A DNA stretch of 13,753 nucleotides from positions 1 to 13,753 of the forward strand of contig CAZIAZ010000057.1 of NCBI GenBank assembly GCA_964536835.1. The letters run 5' to 3'. Under the pieces are notes generated by a model. The model saw nothing but the letters and a program-made list of their open reading frames with translations, searched no databases and was not told the origin of the DNA. Shown piece by piece: positions 1-6,588 of the stretch (positions are counted from its first letter, which is position 1; each line of letters begins with the position of its first letter). Source of the stretch: DAONFI01 sp035403485. GTDB lineage: Bacteria > Planctomycetota > Phycisphaerae > SM23-33. The position numbers and the translations under genes are program-made.

Positions 1-158
1 TTCACGACAGCCGATGCCAGAATAAAACTGAAAAGCTTATACCCGACAATTTAATCGGGACAAAGTACTAGCCTGTTTTCAATGAATTCCTTGATTTTCC
101 GTTGTTTTTTATGTTTCATATACATGTATTTGTCCTTGCAATGATGGGAAGGTACGGC
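1..158. other. left-edge intergenic region, possibly with the tail of an upstream gene
   Basis: No gene can be assigned. On the + strand, frame 1 is open from the edge to a TAA at 52-54 and would encode a 17-residue tail ending in LYPTI, so the end of an upstream gene is possible but not demonstrable. A 5-bp inverted repeat (CCCGA 42-46, TCGGG 55-59) has no T-run after it on either strand, so it is a poor terminator. The A/T-rich stretch at 85-135 probably carries the promoter of the yjbQ-like gene. TTGATT at 91-96 could be a -35 box, but no well-spaced -10 box stands out. Confidence 0.3.
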
Positions 159-575
159 ATGAAAGTTTTGACGCGAGAAATATGGATGGAAGTACCGCAT
201 CGGCGGCAGATAATTTCGATTCATCGGCAGGTCGAAGGCCTTGTCGCTGAAAGCGGAGTCCTCGAAGGGTTGGCACTCATAAATGCGATGCATATCACAG
301 CGTCAGTTTTCATTAATGACAACGAAGCCGGCTTGCACAGTGACTACGAAAAATGGTTGGAGAAACTCGCTCCGGAAAAGCCGCACAGTCAATACGCCCA
401 CAACGGCTATGAGGATAACGCCGACGCGCACATGAAACGGCAGATTATGGGCCGTGAAGTCGTTGTGGCGATTACGAACGGGAAATTGCACCTCGGCCCG
501 TGGGAACATATTTTTTATTACGAATTCGACGGTATGCGTCGAAAGCGGCTGCTTGTGAAAATAATCGGAGAATGA
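159..575 (+). CDS. YjbQ/UPF0047 family protein
   Basis: A 138-residue cytosolic protein of the YjbQ (UPF0047) family, which is usually about 130-140 residues. E. coli YjbQ has been linked to a secondary thiamine-phosphate synthase activity, but the physiological role is unsettled. The family signature is visible: HITASVFIND at 45-54, YAHNGYEDNADAHMK at 79-93 with the conserved Asn/His residues, then GKLHLGPWEHIFYYEFDG at 108-125 and a basic end. The ATG at 159 is preferred over one at 102 because GGGAAGG (146-152) sits 6 nt before it and because the longer form adds a hydrophobic stretch absent from the family. It leads a three-gene run, and its TGA is followed 2 nt later by the next start. 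No thiamine gene is adjacent, so the context does not support a thiamine role here. Family call confident, function uncertain. Confidence 0.9.
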   Translation: MKVLTREIWMEVPHRRQIISIHRQVEGLVAESGVLEGLALINAMHITASVFINDNEAGLHSDYEKWLEKLAPEKPHSQYAHNGYEDNADAHMKRQIMGREVVVAITNGKLHLGPWEHIFYYEFDGMRRKRLLVKIIGE

Positions 576-577
576 GC

Positions 578-973
578 ATGGCTGATGAGGAAGATATCGT
601 CATACCGCTGGCGCCGCTGGATGAGGCGGCTGAAACACGTCGCAAAGAAGAAATCAGACGCTGCCTTGAAATCCAGGAATCGCTGATTGCCGAGCAGACC
701 GGCCAGGGCGTCATTCCTATGGAACATCGCGAAAATCTATCCGCACGCGATATGGATCACTTAATCGTCAATTATTGCATTGATAGTTATAATTGTAATA
801 TTGGCAGGCTGAGAGTCCATATTGAAAAAATGCGGCCGTATAAAGATATTGCTATCCTGTCGGCAAATGATTTCCTCTACGGCAGAGTGGCTGAAAAGTC
901 ACTCAATGTAATGCTGCCTGAGGAACTTGCCGATTATCTGAATGATCTTATTGGTCGATTAAAGGCATTGTAA
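578..973 (+). CDS. conserved-looking hypothetical protein, 131 residues
   Basis: I do not recognise this protein. It is soluble, with no signal peptide or membrane helix. An acidic N-terminus (MADEEDIVIP, residues 1-10) leads into a charged, probably helical stretch (about 15-40, rich in E, R and K). A middle part with two cysteines (NYCIDSYNCNIG) follows, and the C-terminus (LPEELADYLNDLIGRLKAL) is probably helical. GGAG at 567-570 is 7 nt before this ATG. An alternative ATG at 572 overlaps the upstream stop as ATGA, but would leave only 1 nt after that SD, so 578 is preferred. Its spacing, 2 nt after the YjbQ-family gene and 27 nt before the phosphatidyltransferase gene, implies co-transcription. 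Sequence from about 770 to 850 is more A/T-rich than its neighbours. Being a real gene is likely; function unknown. Confidence 0.7.
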   Translation: MADEEDIVIPLAPLDEAAETRRKEEIRRCLEIQESLIAEQTGQGVIPMEHRENLSARDMDHLIVNYCIDSYNCNIGRLRVHIEKMRPYKDIAILSANDFLYGRVAEKSLNVMLPEELADYLNDLIGRLKAL

Positions 974-1000
974 AACTTTTTGATGGAATGGGAATTTTGA

Positions 1001-1786
1001 ATGATAGGCAAATCTGTTGCATGGTTTTTTAGTACGTCGCGCGATTTGATAGCCAGACGGCTTGTGCGGTGGGGCGTTACGCCGAACATGTTGACGTTGA
1101 CGGGTTGTGCTTTTACGTCGCTGACGGGTGTAATGTTGGGCATGGCGGTGGCTAGCGGCCAGAATTTCTTTTACGCATTTGCCGTGCTGATGCTTTATTG
1201 GAGTGCGGCTTGCGACATGCTTGACGGCGCGGTGGCCAGAATAGGCGGCAAATCCAGCACGTTCGGTGCATTTCTTGACAGTACTACCGACCGTGTCAGC
1301 GATTTTATCCTTTGGGCTGCGTTAGCCTGCGGTTTTATGTGCCGACAAACGCCTAATATAACTTTTACACTGTTGTGTATGACGGCGATTTTCAACAGTA
1401 TGATGATATCGTATACGAAATCCCGCGCCGAGACGTTGATTGGCGAATGCAATGTCGGATTCTGGCAGCGCGGCGAACGGTTTGCGGCGATACTTTTTGC
1501 GACGTTGTCGGCTAATCCAGGCGCGGCAGTTTTGCAGCAGGGCATCAGTCCGGCGTTTACGGCGTGGCGGCGGATAAGTTATACATATGCAGTTATGTCC
1601 GGCGGAAAACCTGTAAAAAATCCAAAAGACGGAAAGTGGTATCAGAAGATACAGTTGTGGATGTATCCCAGAATGACATGGCCTTATGACATTGCGGTAC
1701 TGGGAAACATAGCATTTTTGCTGTTTTTCCGAATCGACCCTGACAAAATGGATGTAATCCGCTGGGTTATTTTTCGAACCCATTAG
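1001..1786 (+). CDS. CDP-alcohol phosphatidyltransferase family membrane protein
   Basis: An integral-membrane enzyme that transfers a phosphatidyl-type group from a CDP-activated lipid to an alcohol, with loss of CMP. The full catalytic signature D-x2-DG-x2-AR-x8-G-x3-D-x3-D is present: D72, D75-G76, A79-R80, G89, D93 and D97. It lies after the hydrophobic stretch at about 57-70. Upstream, GVTPNMLTLTG (25-35) is the usual family entry. SYTKSRAE followed by GFWQRGERFA recalls the phosphatidylinositol-phosphate synthase/PgsA-like branch, but the acceptor cannot be read from sequence. At 261 residues it is longer than a minimal PgsA because of a polar C-terminal insert (about 200-225) before a last membrane segment. 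A GGAATGGGA stretch lies about 8 nt before the ATG. It is third in the YjbQ run and converges on nagA with only 11 bp between stop codons. Family very likely, substrate unknown. Confidence 0.9.
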   Translation: MIGKSVAWFFSTSRDLIARRLVRWGVTPNMLTLTGCAFTSLTGVMLGMAVASGQNFFYAFAVLMLYWSAACDMLDGAVARIGGKSSTFGAFLDSTTDRVSDFILWAALACGFMCRQTPNITFTLLCMTAIFNSMMISYTKSRAETLIGECNVGFWQRGERFAAILFATLSANPGAAVLQQGISPAFTAWRRISYTYAVMSGGKPVKNPKDGKWYQKIQLWMYPRMTWPYDIAVLGNIAFLLFFRIDPDKMDVIRWVIFRTH

Positions 1787-1796
1787 TTCTGATGGG
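1779..1796. terminator. weak hairpin between convergent genes
   Basis: CCCAT (1779-1783) and ATGGG (1792-1796) form a 5-bp stem with an 8-nt loop. It covers the stop of the phosphatidyltransferase gene and the short gap to the convergent nagA stop. Downstream on the + strand is CTTACATTTT, and on the - strand GGTTCGAAAAA, so neither side has a proper U-tract. It could be a weak bidirectional terminator in a very short gap, or chance. Confidence 0.25.
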
Positions 1797-1797
1797 C

Positions 1798-2832
1798 TTA
1801 CATTTTCGCCAATTCAAAATGGTTTGCGGCAACGTCGATTTTTACGGTAACGGCGTGCGGCGTCGGCAAATGTGCGAAATTCGCAGGGTTTACGGAAGCC
1901 ATCTTCCACGCGTCTTCCCATGTTATTCCGCAGTTTTTCACGACGTTCAGTATGGCTGAGTCGAGCGTCAGGGCTGAGCCGGCCAGGTTGGCTTGGCCGG
2001 GTATCTGACATCTCCCTTCGGCTGTCACTTCAACTTTATCATTTGGGCCGAGCTGGAATACGCCGCAGCCCATTTCTGCTGCGGCTATTGCGTCGGTGGT
2101 GAGATAACTTTTGTCGAGCCCCTTGGCGCGTAAAAAATTCTTCAACGCAAAGAATGGGATGTGATGGCCGTCCGCAATGAAACCGGCAGCAAGTTCGTCG
2201 GCACTGAGCTGCTTGTTGATGTAATTGTTCAGCCGCGGAACTACCTGATGTGACCCATTGCCCAGATGCGTACACATTGATGCTCCAGCGTCGATGGCTG
2301 CATCGACGTCATCCGTCGACGGGTTGCAATGTCCCAGCGACATGATTATGCCTGCCTGTACGCCGTTTTTGATGAGATTTATAGCGCCCGGCAATTCCGG
2401 AGCAAGCGTGATGATTACTACCCGGCCGCTGGCTGCTTCGTTGAATCGATATATGATGTCGGGATAGTCGCAAGGGTTTGCACAGAACCGCATGTTGTGC
2501 GCGCCGCGAGGGCCTTCCTCCCGCGAGATAAACGGGCCTTCAAGGTGAACGCCGGGGTAAAATGCCGCAAGTTCGGCATCGGCGGCAAGATATCGGGAAA
2601 AAAGCTTGAATCGCAGCAGCGTACGGTCAATGTCGTCCGTAATTATCGTCGGCAGCGCCATCACGATGCCGCGTTTTTTCATCGCGTGCATCGCCTTGCG
2701 GAAATTGTCTATGGAATAATTTTCGGGCAGAGCGTTGAAATTGACGCCTGCGTAACCGTTGACCTGAAGCTCAACAAGGCCGGGCCCTGTATAAACGGCG
2801 GGAATTTCCGGCGTCCTGGTTTTGCACTTCAT
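1798..2832 (-). CDS. nagA: N-acetylglucosamine-6-phosphate deacetylase-like amidohydrolase
   Basis: NagA-family amidohydrolase, expected to remove acetate from GlcNAc-6-phosphate in amino-sugar catabolism or cell-wall recycling. Visible landmarks: GPGLVELQVNGYAGVNFN (16-33), matching E. coli PGFIDVQLNG; HLEGPF with metal-ligand E98; LGHCN with H168; THLGNG with H189; IADGHH (219-224), substrate-binding region; and TTDA with catalytic D247. The equivalents of E. coli ligands E131, H195 and H216 are therefore kept. Two oddities stand out. The usual THLFNAM or THLYNAM reads THLGNG, and the protein (344 residues against 382 in E. coli) lacks most of the small beta-domain, starting about 35 residues later and ending soon after the barrel. 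The start has AGGAAGG about 5 nt upstream. The same-strand G1P dehydrogenase lies 183 bp upstream. No nagB or GlcNAc transporter is in view, so the exact substrate could differ. Confidence 0.85.
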   Translation of the reverse strand: MKCKTRTPEIPAVYTGPGLVELQVNGYAGVNFNALPENYSIDNFRKAMHAMKKRGIVMALPTIITDDIDRTLLRFKLFSRYLAADAELAAFYPGVHLEGPFISREEGPRGAHNMRFCANPCDYPDIIYRFNEAASGRVVIITLAPELPGAINLIKNGVQAGIIMSLGHCNPSTDDVDAAIDAGASMCTHLGNGSHQVVPRLNNYINKQLSADELAAGFIADGHHIPFFALKNFLRAKGLDKSYLTTDAIAAAEMGCGVFQLGPNDKVEVTAEGRCQIPGQANLAGSALTLDSAILNVVKNCGITWEDAWKMASVNPANFAHLPTPHAVTVKIDVAANHFELAKM

Positions 2833-2947
2833 GATACCCTTCCTGTTTTTTAAACTGGCGATATAAGACGTTATTGTAAATCCTGAAATATTGATAAATA
2901 CAAAACGTATGATACATCCGCCACGTAAACCGTTACACTCCTACCCA

Positions 2948-2967
2948 TTGAATGATATGTCATTCAA
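2948..2967. promoter_or_regulatory. 20-bp palindrome, candidate operator upstream of nagA
   Basis: TTGAATGA (2948-2955) and TCATTCAA (2960-2967) are perfect 8-bp arms around TATG, in the 183-bp A/T-rich gap between the G1P dehydrogenase stop and the nagA start. It lies about 116-135 bp before nagA. No T-run follows on the minus strand (the sequence there reads TGGGTAGGAG), so a terminator for the upstream gene is less likely than a dimeric repressor or activator site. This is an inference from symmetry and position only. Confidence 0.35.
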
Positions 2968-3015
2968 ATTGAATTATCCACCATAAATTAAACCTTTGTC
3001 AGCGGAGCATTATTA

Positions 3016-4347
3016 TTATGCCATTGTTGCAAAATTTTTACGGCATATTTCTGAAATCGCCAGTTCCCTCGTGATATCCAGGACGGTGTATCTGCTTCTG
3101 AGGTTGGCAGCGTCTGACATGGTGTTCCTGAGCAGGTTGAGATTTACGCCGATTTGTGATGCCTTTACCGGACAGCCGGCGCGGCTGAACATCTGGGCGA
3201 GTTCACCGGAGGGCATCAGTTGGTTAGCCAGTTTCGTCTGAAGAGCCGGCCATTGGGATTTGAGGTTTTCCAGTCGGCCGGCCAGCCTGTCAGGCGTCAG
3301 GTATTTTTGGCAGACCTGCACTAGGGCTATCCGCAGTACGCAGTCCTTTGGCGGATACTGTTTTTGCAAAAATTTTTCGAAGTCGTCCCAGCTTGACGGC
3401 CATTTAGCCAACGCACCGGCGATGTCGATTTTCTGAATGTCGCAGTTGAACATCGTTTCGTACATGGATGTCGTAGCCAGCGTTCCTATGGCCACCTGAA
3501 AGCCGTGCGATACGCTTTTGCCGTTGAACTTGTGATGCTTCATATCCCATATATGGCTGAACAGATGTTCCGCTCCACTGGCGGGGCGCGAGTCTTTGGC
3601 GTATTGCATTGCCAGGCCCGAAACCACAAGGCCTTCGAAAAGGCCTTCGATTGCTTCAAACTTGCCAGATTTCACTCCGTCTGGATTAGCCAGCCATTTT
3701 CGAAGTTTCGTCTGCACCATATCCCACGCCGTTTTTTTTATGGGTGCCAGGCCGAGCGCGTCAGCCAGAATCCAGTCTGCGCCGGCGGTGATTTTCGATG
3801 CCAGGTCGCCGTAGCCGTATGCCGCCAATTCCGATGGAGCTTTGCATATTACGTCAAGGTCGGCGATGACAGCCATCGGAGCGGGACATGGACATGTCTG
3901 CTTTATGCCGTCGACTACCACCGCGGCGCCGGTCGATGCGTAACCGTCCATTGAAGCGGCTGTGGCGACGCATATGTATGGCCGGCCTGCGCGGTAACTC
4001 GCCAGCTTAGTCATGTCGTTAATCGTGCCCGAACCGATTGCTATGGGAATTTCGCGGGTATGTTCAATTCTCGCAAGCAGTTTGTCGATTTGCGAATCTT
4101 CGGCGTGGAGGTCGGCGGCTGGGAATATGAACGGCTCGGATAATTTTATGCCGCCGCGTTTTAGAACGTCCGCGACTTTTTTGCCGGCTGCGACGAAGGT
4201 GTTTTCGTCGGCTACCGGCACGGCGGTTCTGCCGCTGAAATATTTGTCGAAAATTGCGGATACGTCTGAAATCGCACCGCGACGGATGACGAGTTCCTTT
4301 GTCTCATCTGCGAAAGAAATTGCATCCTGAATACTGCTGGCAGCCAT
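3016..4347 (-). CDS. AraM/EgsA-type sn-glycerol-1-phosphate dehydrogenase
   Basis: A member of the iron-alcohol-dehydrogenase/dehydroquinate-synthase superfamily, G1P dehydrogenase branch. Characterised members reduce dihydroxyacetone phosphate to sn-glycerol-1-phosphate with NAD(P)H. In archaea this makes the lipid backbone; in Bacillus AraM feeds heptaprenylglyceryl phosphate. Landmarks: nucleotide-binding GSGTIND (105-111), the family hallmark ATAASMDGYAS (128-138), and AYGYGDLASK with metal ligand D181. H261 (in AEHLFSH) and H281 (in SHGFQVAIG) complete the D-H-H metal set. DW at 191-192 is also typical. At 443 residues it is longer than Bacillus AraM (about 394) owing to a longer C-terminus. 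A GAGG lies about 10-11 nt before the ATG, a loose SD. It is divergent from the GH10-like gene and upstream of nagA on the same strand. AraM-like proteins also occur in sugar operons with less certain substrates. Confidence 0.85.
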   Translation of the reverse strand: MAASSIQDAISFADETKELVIRRGAISDVSAIFDKYFSGRTAVPVADENTFVAAGKKVADVLKRGGIKLSEPFIFPAADLHAEDSQIDKLLARIEHTREIPIAIGSGTINDMTKLASYRAGRPYICVATAASMDGYASTGAAVVVDGIKQTCPCPAPMAVIADLDVICKAPSELAAYGYGDLASKITAGADWILADALGLAPIKKTAWDMVQTKLRKWLANPDGVKSGKFEAIEGLFEGLVVSGLAMQYAKDSRPASGAEHLFSHIWDMKHHKFNGKSVSHGFQVAIGTLATTSMYETMFNCDIQKIDIAGALAKWPSSWDDFEKFLQKQYPPKDCVLRIALVQVCQKYLTPDRLAGRLENLKSQWPALQTKLANQLMPSGELAQMFSRAGCPVKASQIGVNLNLLRNTMSDAANLRSRYTVLDITRELAISEICRKNFATMA

Positions 4348-4563
4348 TTTGTCTTATACCTCGATTGCACGCAGAGTTGTTTTGTCTGACTGCGACATTT
4401 GTCGGAATCCGTCAGCAGGGACGGAAATAAAACCGCGTACTTCATGAATATATAGCTCTGCCGCCGGTTCATCCAGAAAAAATTGATTCTGGCGTTTAAA
4501 ATCTTTCGATTGTCGGCGGTTAACGTCTTGAGGCTGTCGGCTGGTGTTGATATGATGTAGCCG
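4348..4563. other. divergent intergenic region with nested inverted repeats
   Basis: This 216-bp gap separates the divergent G1P dehydrogenase (-) and GH10-like (+) genes. It holds an inner hairpin, CCAGAA (4473-4478) with TTCTGG (4487-4492), enclosed by CCGCCG (4461-4466) and CGGCGG (4515-4520). Neither is followed by a clear T-run. They could be protein-binding sites between divergent promoters or a structured leader of the minus-strand gene. I see no small gene here: an open frame covering 4212-4613 on the minus strand has no family resemblance and overlaps both real starts. Confidence 0.35.
4528..4556 (+). promoter_or_regulatory. candidate sigma70-type promoter for a leaderless transcript
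   Basis: TTGAGG (4528-4533) and TATGAT (4551-4556) are separated by 17 bp, the ideal spacing; they match the consensus at 4 of 6 and 5 of 6 bases. The ATG of the GH10-like gene begins 7 nt after the -10 box, which puts the expected transcription start at about 4563, within a base of the start codon. That gene has no Shine-Dalgarno. Inference from sequence only. Confidence 0.45.
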
Positions 4564-6096
4564 ATGTTAAAGTTCGAGGCATATAGAAACGGCAAACCTG
4601 TGCGAGGAATCAAGCTGGCTGGTGCGTATATGTTCGGCCAGGATGCGGTTCCGGTTCATGCCGATCTGCTTGCCGAAGGTCATGTCATTACGTGTCGTAT
4701 GAATGCGCCGGAGACGTGCGGCCTTGCGCTGCTGTTTGATGCAGGTGCGGCAGGCGCGTATCTTCTTTCGACCACCCGTCTGCCGGAGAGAAGCGGGCCG
4801 TATCTTCTCAACCTGGAACTGGCTCGCGCACGTATGCGTGAACTTTACTCCAAGCGTGCCGACTGGGCGCTGTTTGATTTTGAGGATGCCGCCGAACTCA
4901 ACGGCGAGTTTGACGAGCTAAGAAAAAAATTCGCTCATGCGCTTGGCACGGCTGCCGTTGATTTTGCCGAGGCGTCGCTGCTGGCTGATGAAGTTCTGAG
5001 TCGTGCCATCGTACTTGGCGAAAAATATGCCCTCTTTCATGCGGAGATTCTGTCAAAGCAGCGAATAGAGGTTTCCTCGTCTGGTTTGCCGGTGGGCTGC
5101 CGCGTGAATATGTCAGCCAGCAATAACGGCTTGTATGTAGCCGCCATGAAAACGTTTGCCGGTTTTCTTTCCGTGCCGATGAACTGGCGTGAAATGGTGC
5201 CGTCTGAAGGCGATTACAATTTCAAAGCCATTGATGCATGGATGAATTTTGCCGCCAGGGAAAATAAAACTCTTCATGCCGGCCCGATTATAGATTTTAG
5301 CGATGATTCTCTTCCTGAATGGCTGGCCCTGTATCAGCACGATTATGCCGCCGTCAAACACATCATGATAGAACACATCAGGAAGGTTGTTCCGCGATAT
5401 CACTCCTACATTCGCGTGTGGAACGTGATTTCCGGCCTCAACAGCAAAAATACGCTCGACATGAATTTTGAACAGATATCGGAACTGACGCGAAGCTGCT
5501 GCCAGTGTATTCGCCAGATTGCGCCTGACGCCGAGATAGTGGTGGAACTCACCTGTCCCTGGAGCGAATTTTATGCCAGAAATTTTCATACGATTCCCAC
5601 TCTGCTCTATGCCGATGTCATCGGCCGCAGTGATGTGCCGTTTGACGCTTTCGGCCTGCGGTTGCTGATGGGTGTGGATGTGGACGGTTACTATGTGCGC
5701 GATCTCATGCAGATAAGTTCACTGATGGACGAGTTCGTGTGGCAGGGCAAAAAAATCCACATAACAGCCTGCGGCGTGCCAAGTTCAGCCGACCCTGATG
5801 AACAGAATTATTGGGGGGCTGAGTGCAGCGTAAAAAAAGCGGGCCATTGGCATGGCTTGTGGACAAGGCGGTTGCAGGCTGAATGGCTGCATGCGCTGTG
5901 CCGGCTGGCGATGAGCAAATCTTTTGTAAAAAGCATATGCTGGCAGGATATGGTCGACATTTCCGGCAAAATACTGCCCAACGGCGGTTTGAGAGCCGGC
6001 GATTTTAAACCCAAACTCGCACTACAGGAACTCTACAGCCTTCAGGGACTCTGGAAAGACATCGCCGCGAGACCGGAGACGCCTGATGGCGGATAG
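4564..6096 (+). CDS. GH10-like protein without catalytic glutamates (probable pseudo-enzyme)
   Basis: A 510-residue protein resembling planctomycete proteins annotated as endo-1,4-beta-xylanase. Residues 1 to about 170 form an N-terminal module (LKFEAYRNGKPV at the start, TRLPERSGPYLLNLELARARM in the middle). Residues about 180-500 follow a GH10 TIM-barrel pattern, with NWREMVPSEGDYNF matching the GH10 NW-x4-PxxGxYxF region, and PEWL. However, the acid/base motif WDVVNE reads WNVISG (286-291, Gly at the Glu position), and the nucleophile motif ITELD reads ITACG (400-404, Ala402 at the Glu position). No signal peptide is visible, so it would be cytoplasmic, unlike secreted xylanases. Hydrolysis by the standard retaining mechanism looks impossible; carbohydrate binding or another chemistry is more likely. 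The start fits the family N-terminus but has no SD. Its end overlaps the next gene by 11 bp. Confidence 0.85.
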   Translation: MLKFEAYRNGKPVRGIKLAGAYMFGQDAVPVHADLLAEGHVITCRMNAPETCGLALLFDAGAAGAYLLSTTRLPERSGPYLLNLELARARMRELYSKRADWALFDFEDAAELNGEFDELRKKFAHALGTAAVDFAEASLLADEVLSRAIVLGEKYALFHAEILSKQRIEVSSSGLPVGCRVNMSASNNGLYVAAMKTFAGFLSVPMNWREMVPSEGDYNFKAIDAWMNFAARENKTLHAGPIIDFSDDSLPEWLALYQHDYAAVKHIMIEHIRKVVPRYHSYIRVWNVISGLNSKNTLDMNFEQISELTRSCCQCIRQIAPDAEIVVELTCPWSEFYARNFHTIPTLLYADVIGRSDVPFDAFGLRLLMGVDVDGYYVRDLMQISSLMDEFVWQGKKIHITACGVPSSADPDEQNYWGAECSVKKAGHWHGLWTRRLQAEWLHALCRLAMSKSFVKSICWQDMVDISGKILPNGGLRAGDFKPKLALQELYSLQGLWKDIAARPETPDGG

Positions 6097-6454
6097 GCAT
6101 GTCAGATTCGATATCGAACTGGACGCTACGCAACTCAGAATAATTGCAAGTCTGGCTGTTGTATTATTGACCGCGTCGTATTTTTCTGCCACTTCAGGTT
6201 ATTCATCCGTGCCGCCTGTCAATCCGAAAAAAATCTCACTGGCCCGTGAATATATCAATCCCAACACCGATTCTTATGCTTCATTACGGCGGCTGCCTGG
6301 TGTAGGCGACTTGAAATCGAAGGCTATTATAACTTATCGTCAGGCATGTGAAAATCCGCCCGCGTTTCGCACATCGGAAGACCTGATGAAAGTTAACGGA
6401 ATCAGTAGCGGAATTTTTCGCGAAGCAAAACCGCTAATCAGAGTTGAATACTAG
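6086..6454 (+). CDS. membrane-anchored helix-hairpin-helix (ComEA-like) protein
   Basis: A 122-residue protein with a short cytoplasmic N-terminus, one predicted membrane helix (about 17-34, LRIIASLAVVLLTASYF) and a ComEA-type helix-hairpin-helix domain (about 56-120). The repeat pattern is clear: INPNT, LRRLPGVGDLKSKAIITYR (hairpin PGVG at 71-74), then F-x-T-x-EDLMKVNGIS. This fold binds DNA without sequence preference; in competence systems ComEA binds incoming DNA outside the inner membrane. A single-helix anchor followed by the HhH domain fits that arrangement, but no other competence gene is nearby and many such small proteins have unknown roles. GGAG at 6075-6078 is 7 nt before the ATG, inside the preceding gene, and the 11-bp overlap implies coupled expression with the GH10-like protein. 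Its TAG stop lies in the CTAG end of the inverted-repeat element. Confidence 0.85.
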   Translation: MADRHVRFDIELDATQLRIIASLAVVLLTASYFSATSGYSSVPPVNPKKISLAREYINPNTDSYASLRRLPGVGDLKSKAIITYRQACENPPAFRTSEDLMKVNGISSGIFREAKPLIRVEY

Positions 6455-6476
6455 AGCATTGAAAGATTGAGAGTTC
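6451..6476 (+). repeat. left 26-bp inverted repeat arm
   Basis: Perfect reverse complement of 6589-6614. Its first four bases are CTAG and include the TAG stop (6452-6454) of the helix-hairpin-helix gene. Confidence 0.95.
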
Positions 6477-6588
6477 ATATTTTTGCGCCAGTGGGTTTGT
6501 TCGTGGCAAGGAAGGAAAATGAGGCATACTTGGCAGTATTCTGAAGTTTTTCTGACGCAGCCACGGGCAAAGCAAACCAGCAAAAAAG

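Noticed and set aside
42..59. CCCGA/TCGGG hairpin as a terminator at the left edge
   Set aside because: Only 5 bp, with no T-run on either strand.
102..158. Longer start for the YjbQ-family gene (ATG at 102)
   Set aside because: Adds a hydrophobic 19-residue stretch not found in this cytosolic family, and the ATG at 159 has a strong SD at the right distance.
2329..2853. 174-residue + strand open frame opposite nagA
   Set aside because: Antisense shadow of a gene with clear NagA motifs; its own translation shows no domain.
2923..2940. GTAA-N4-TTAC as a LacI-type operator
   Set aside because: Arms of only four bases and an asymmetric centre; too weak compared with the nearby 20-bp palindrome.
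3016..4347. 3-dehydroquinate synthase or generic iron alcohol dehydrogenase
   Set aside because: The SMDGYAS hallmark and the GYGDL...DW pattern point to the G1P dehydrogenase branch of the superfamily.
4212..4613. 133-residue minus-strand open frame across the divergent gap
   Set aside because: Overlaps the starts of two convincing genes and has no family resemblance or plausible SD context.
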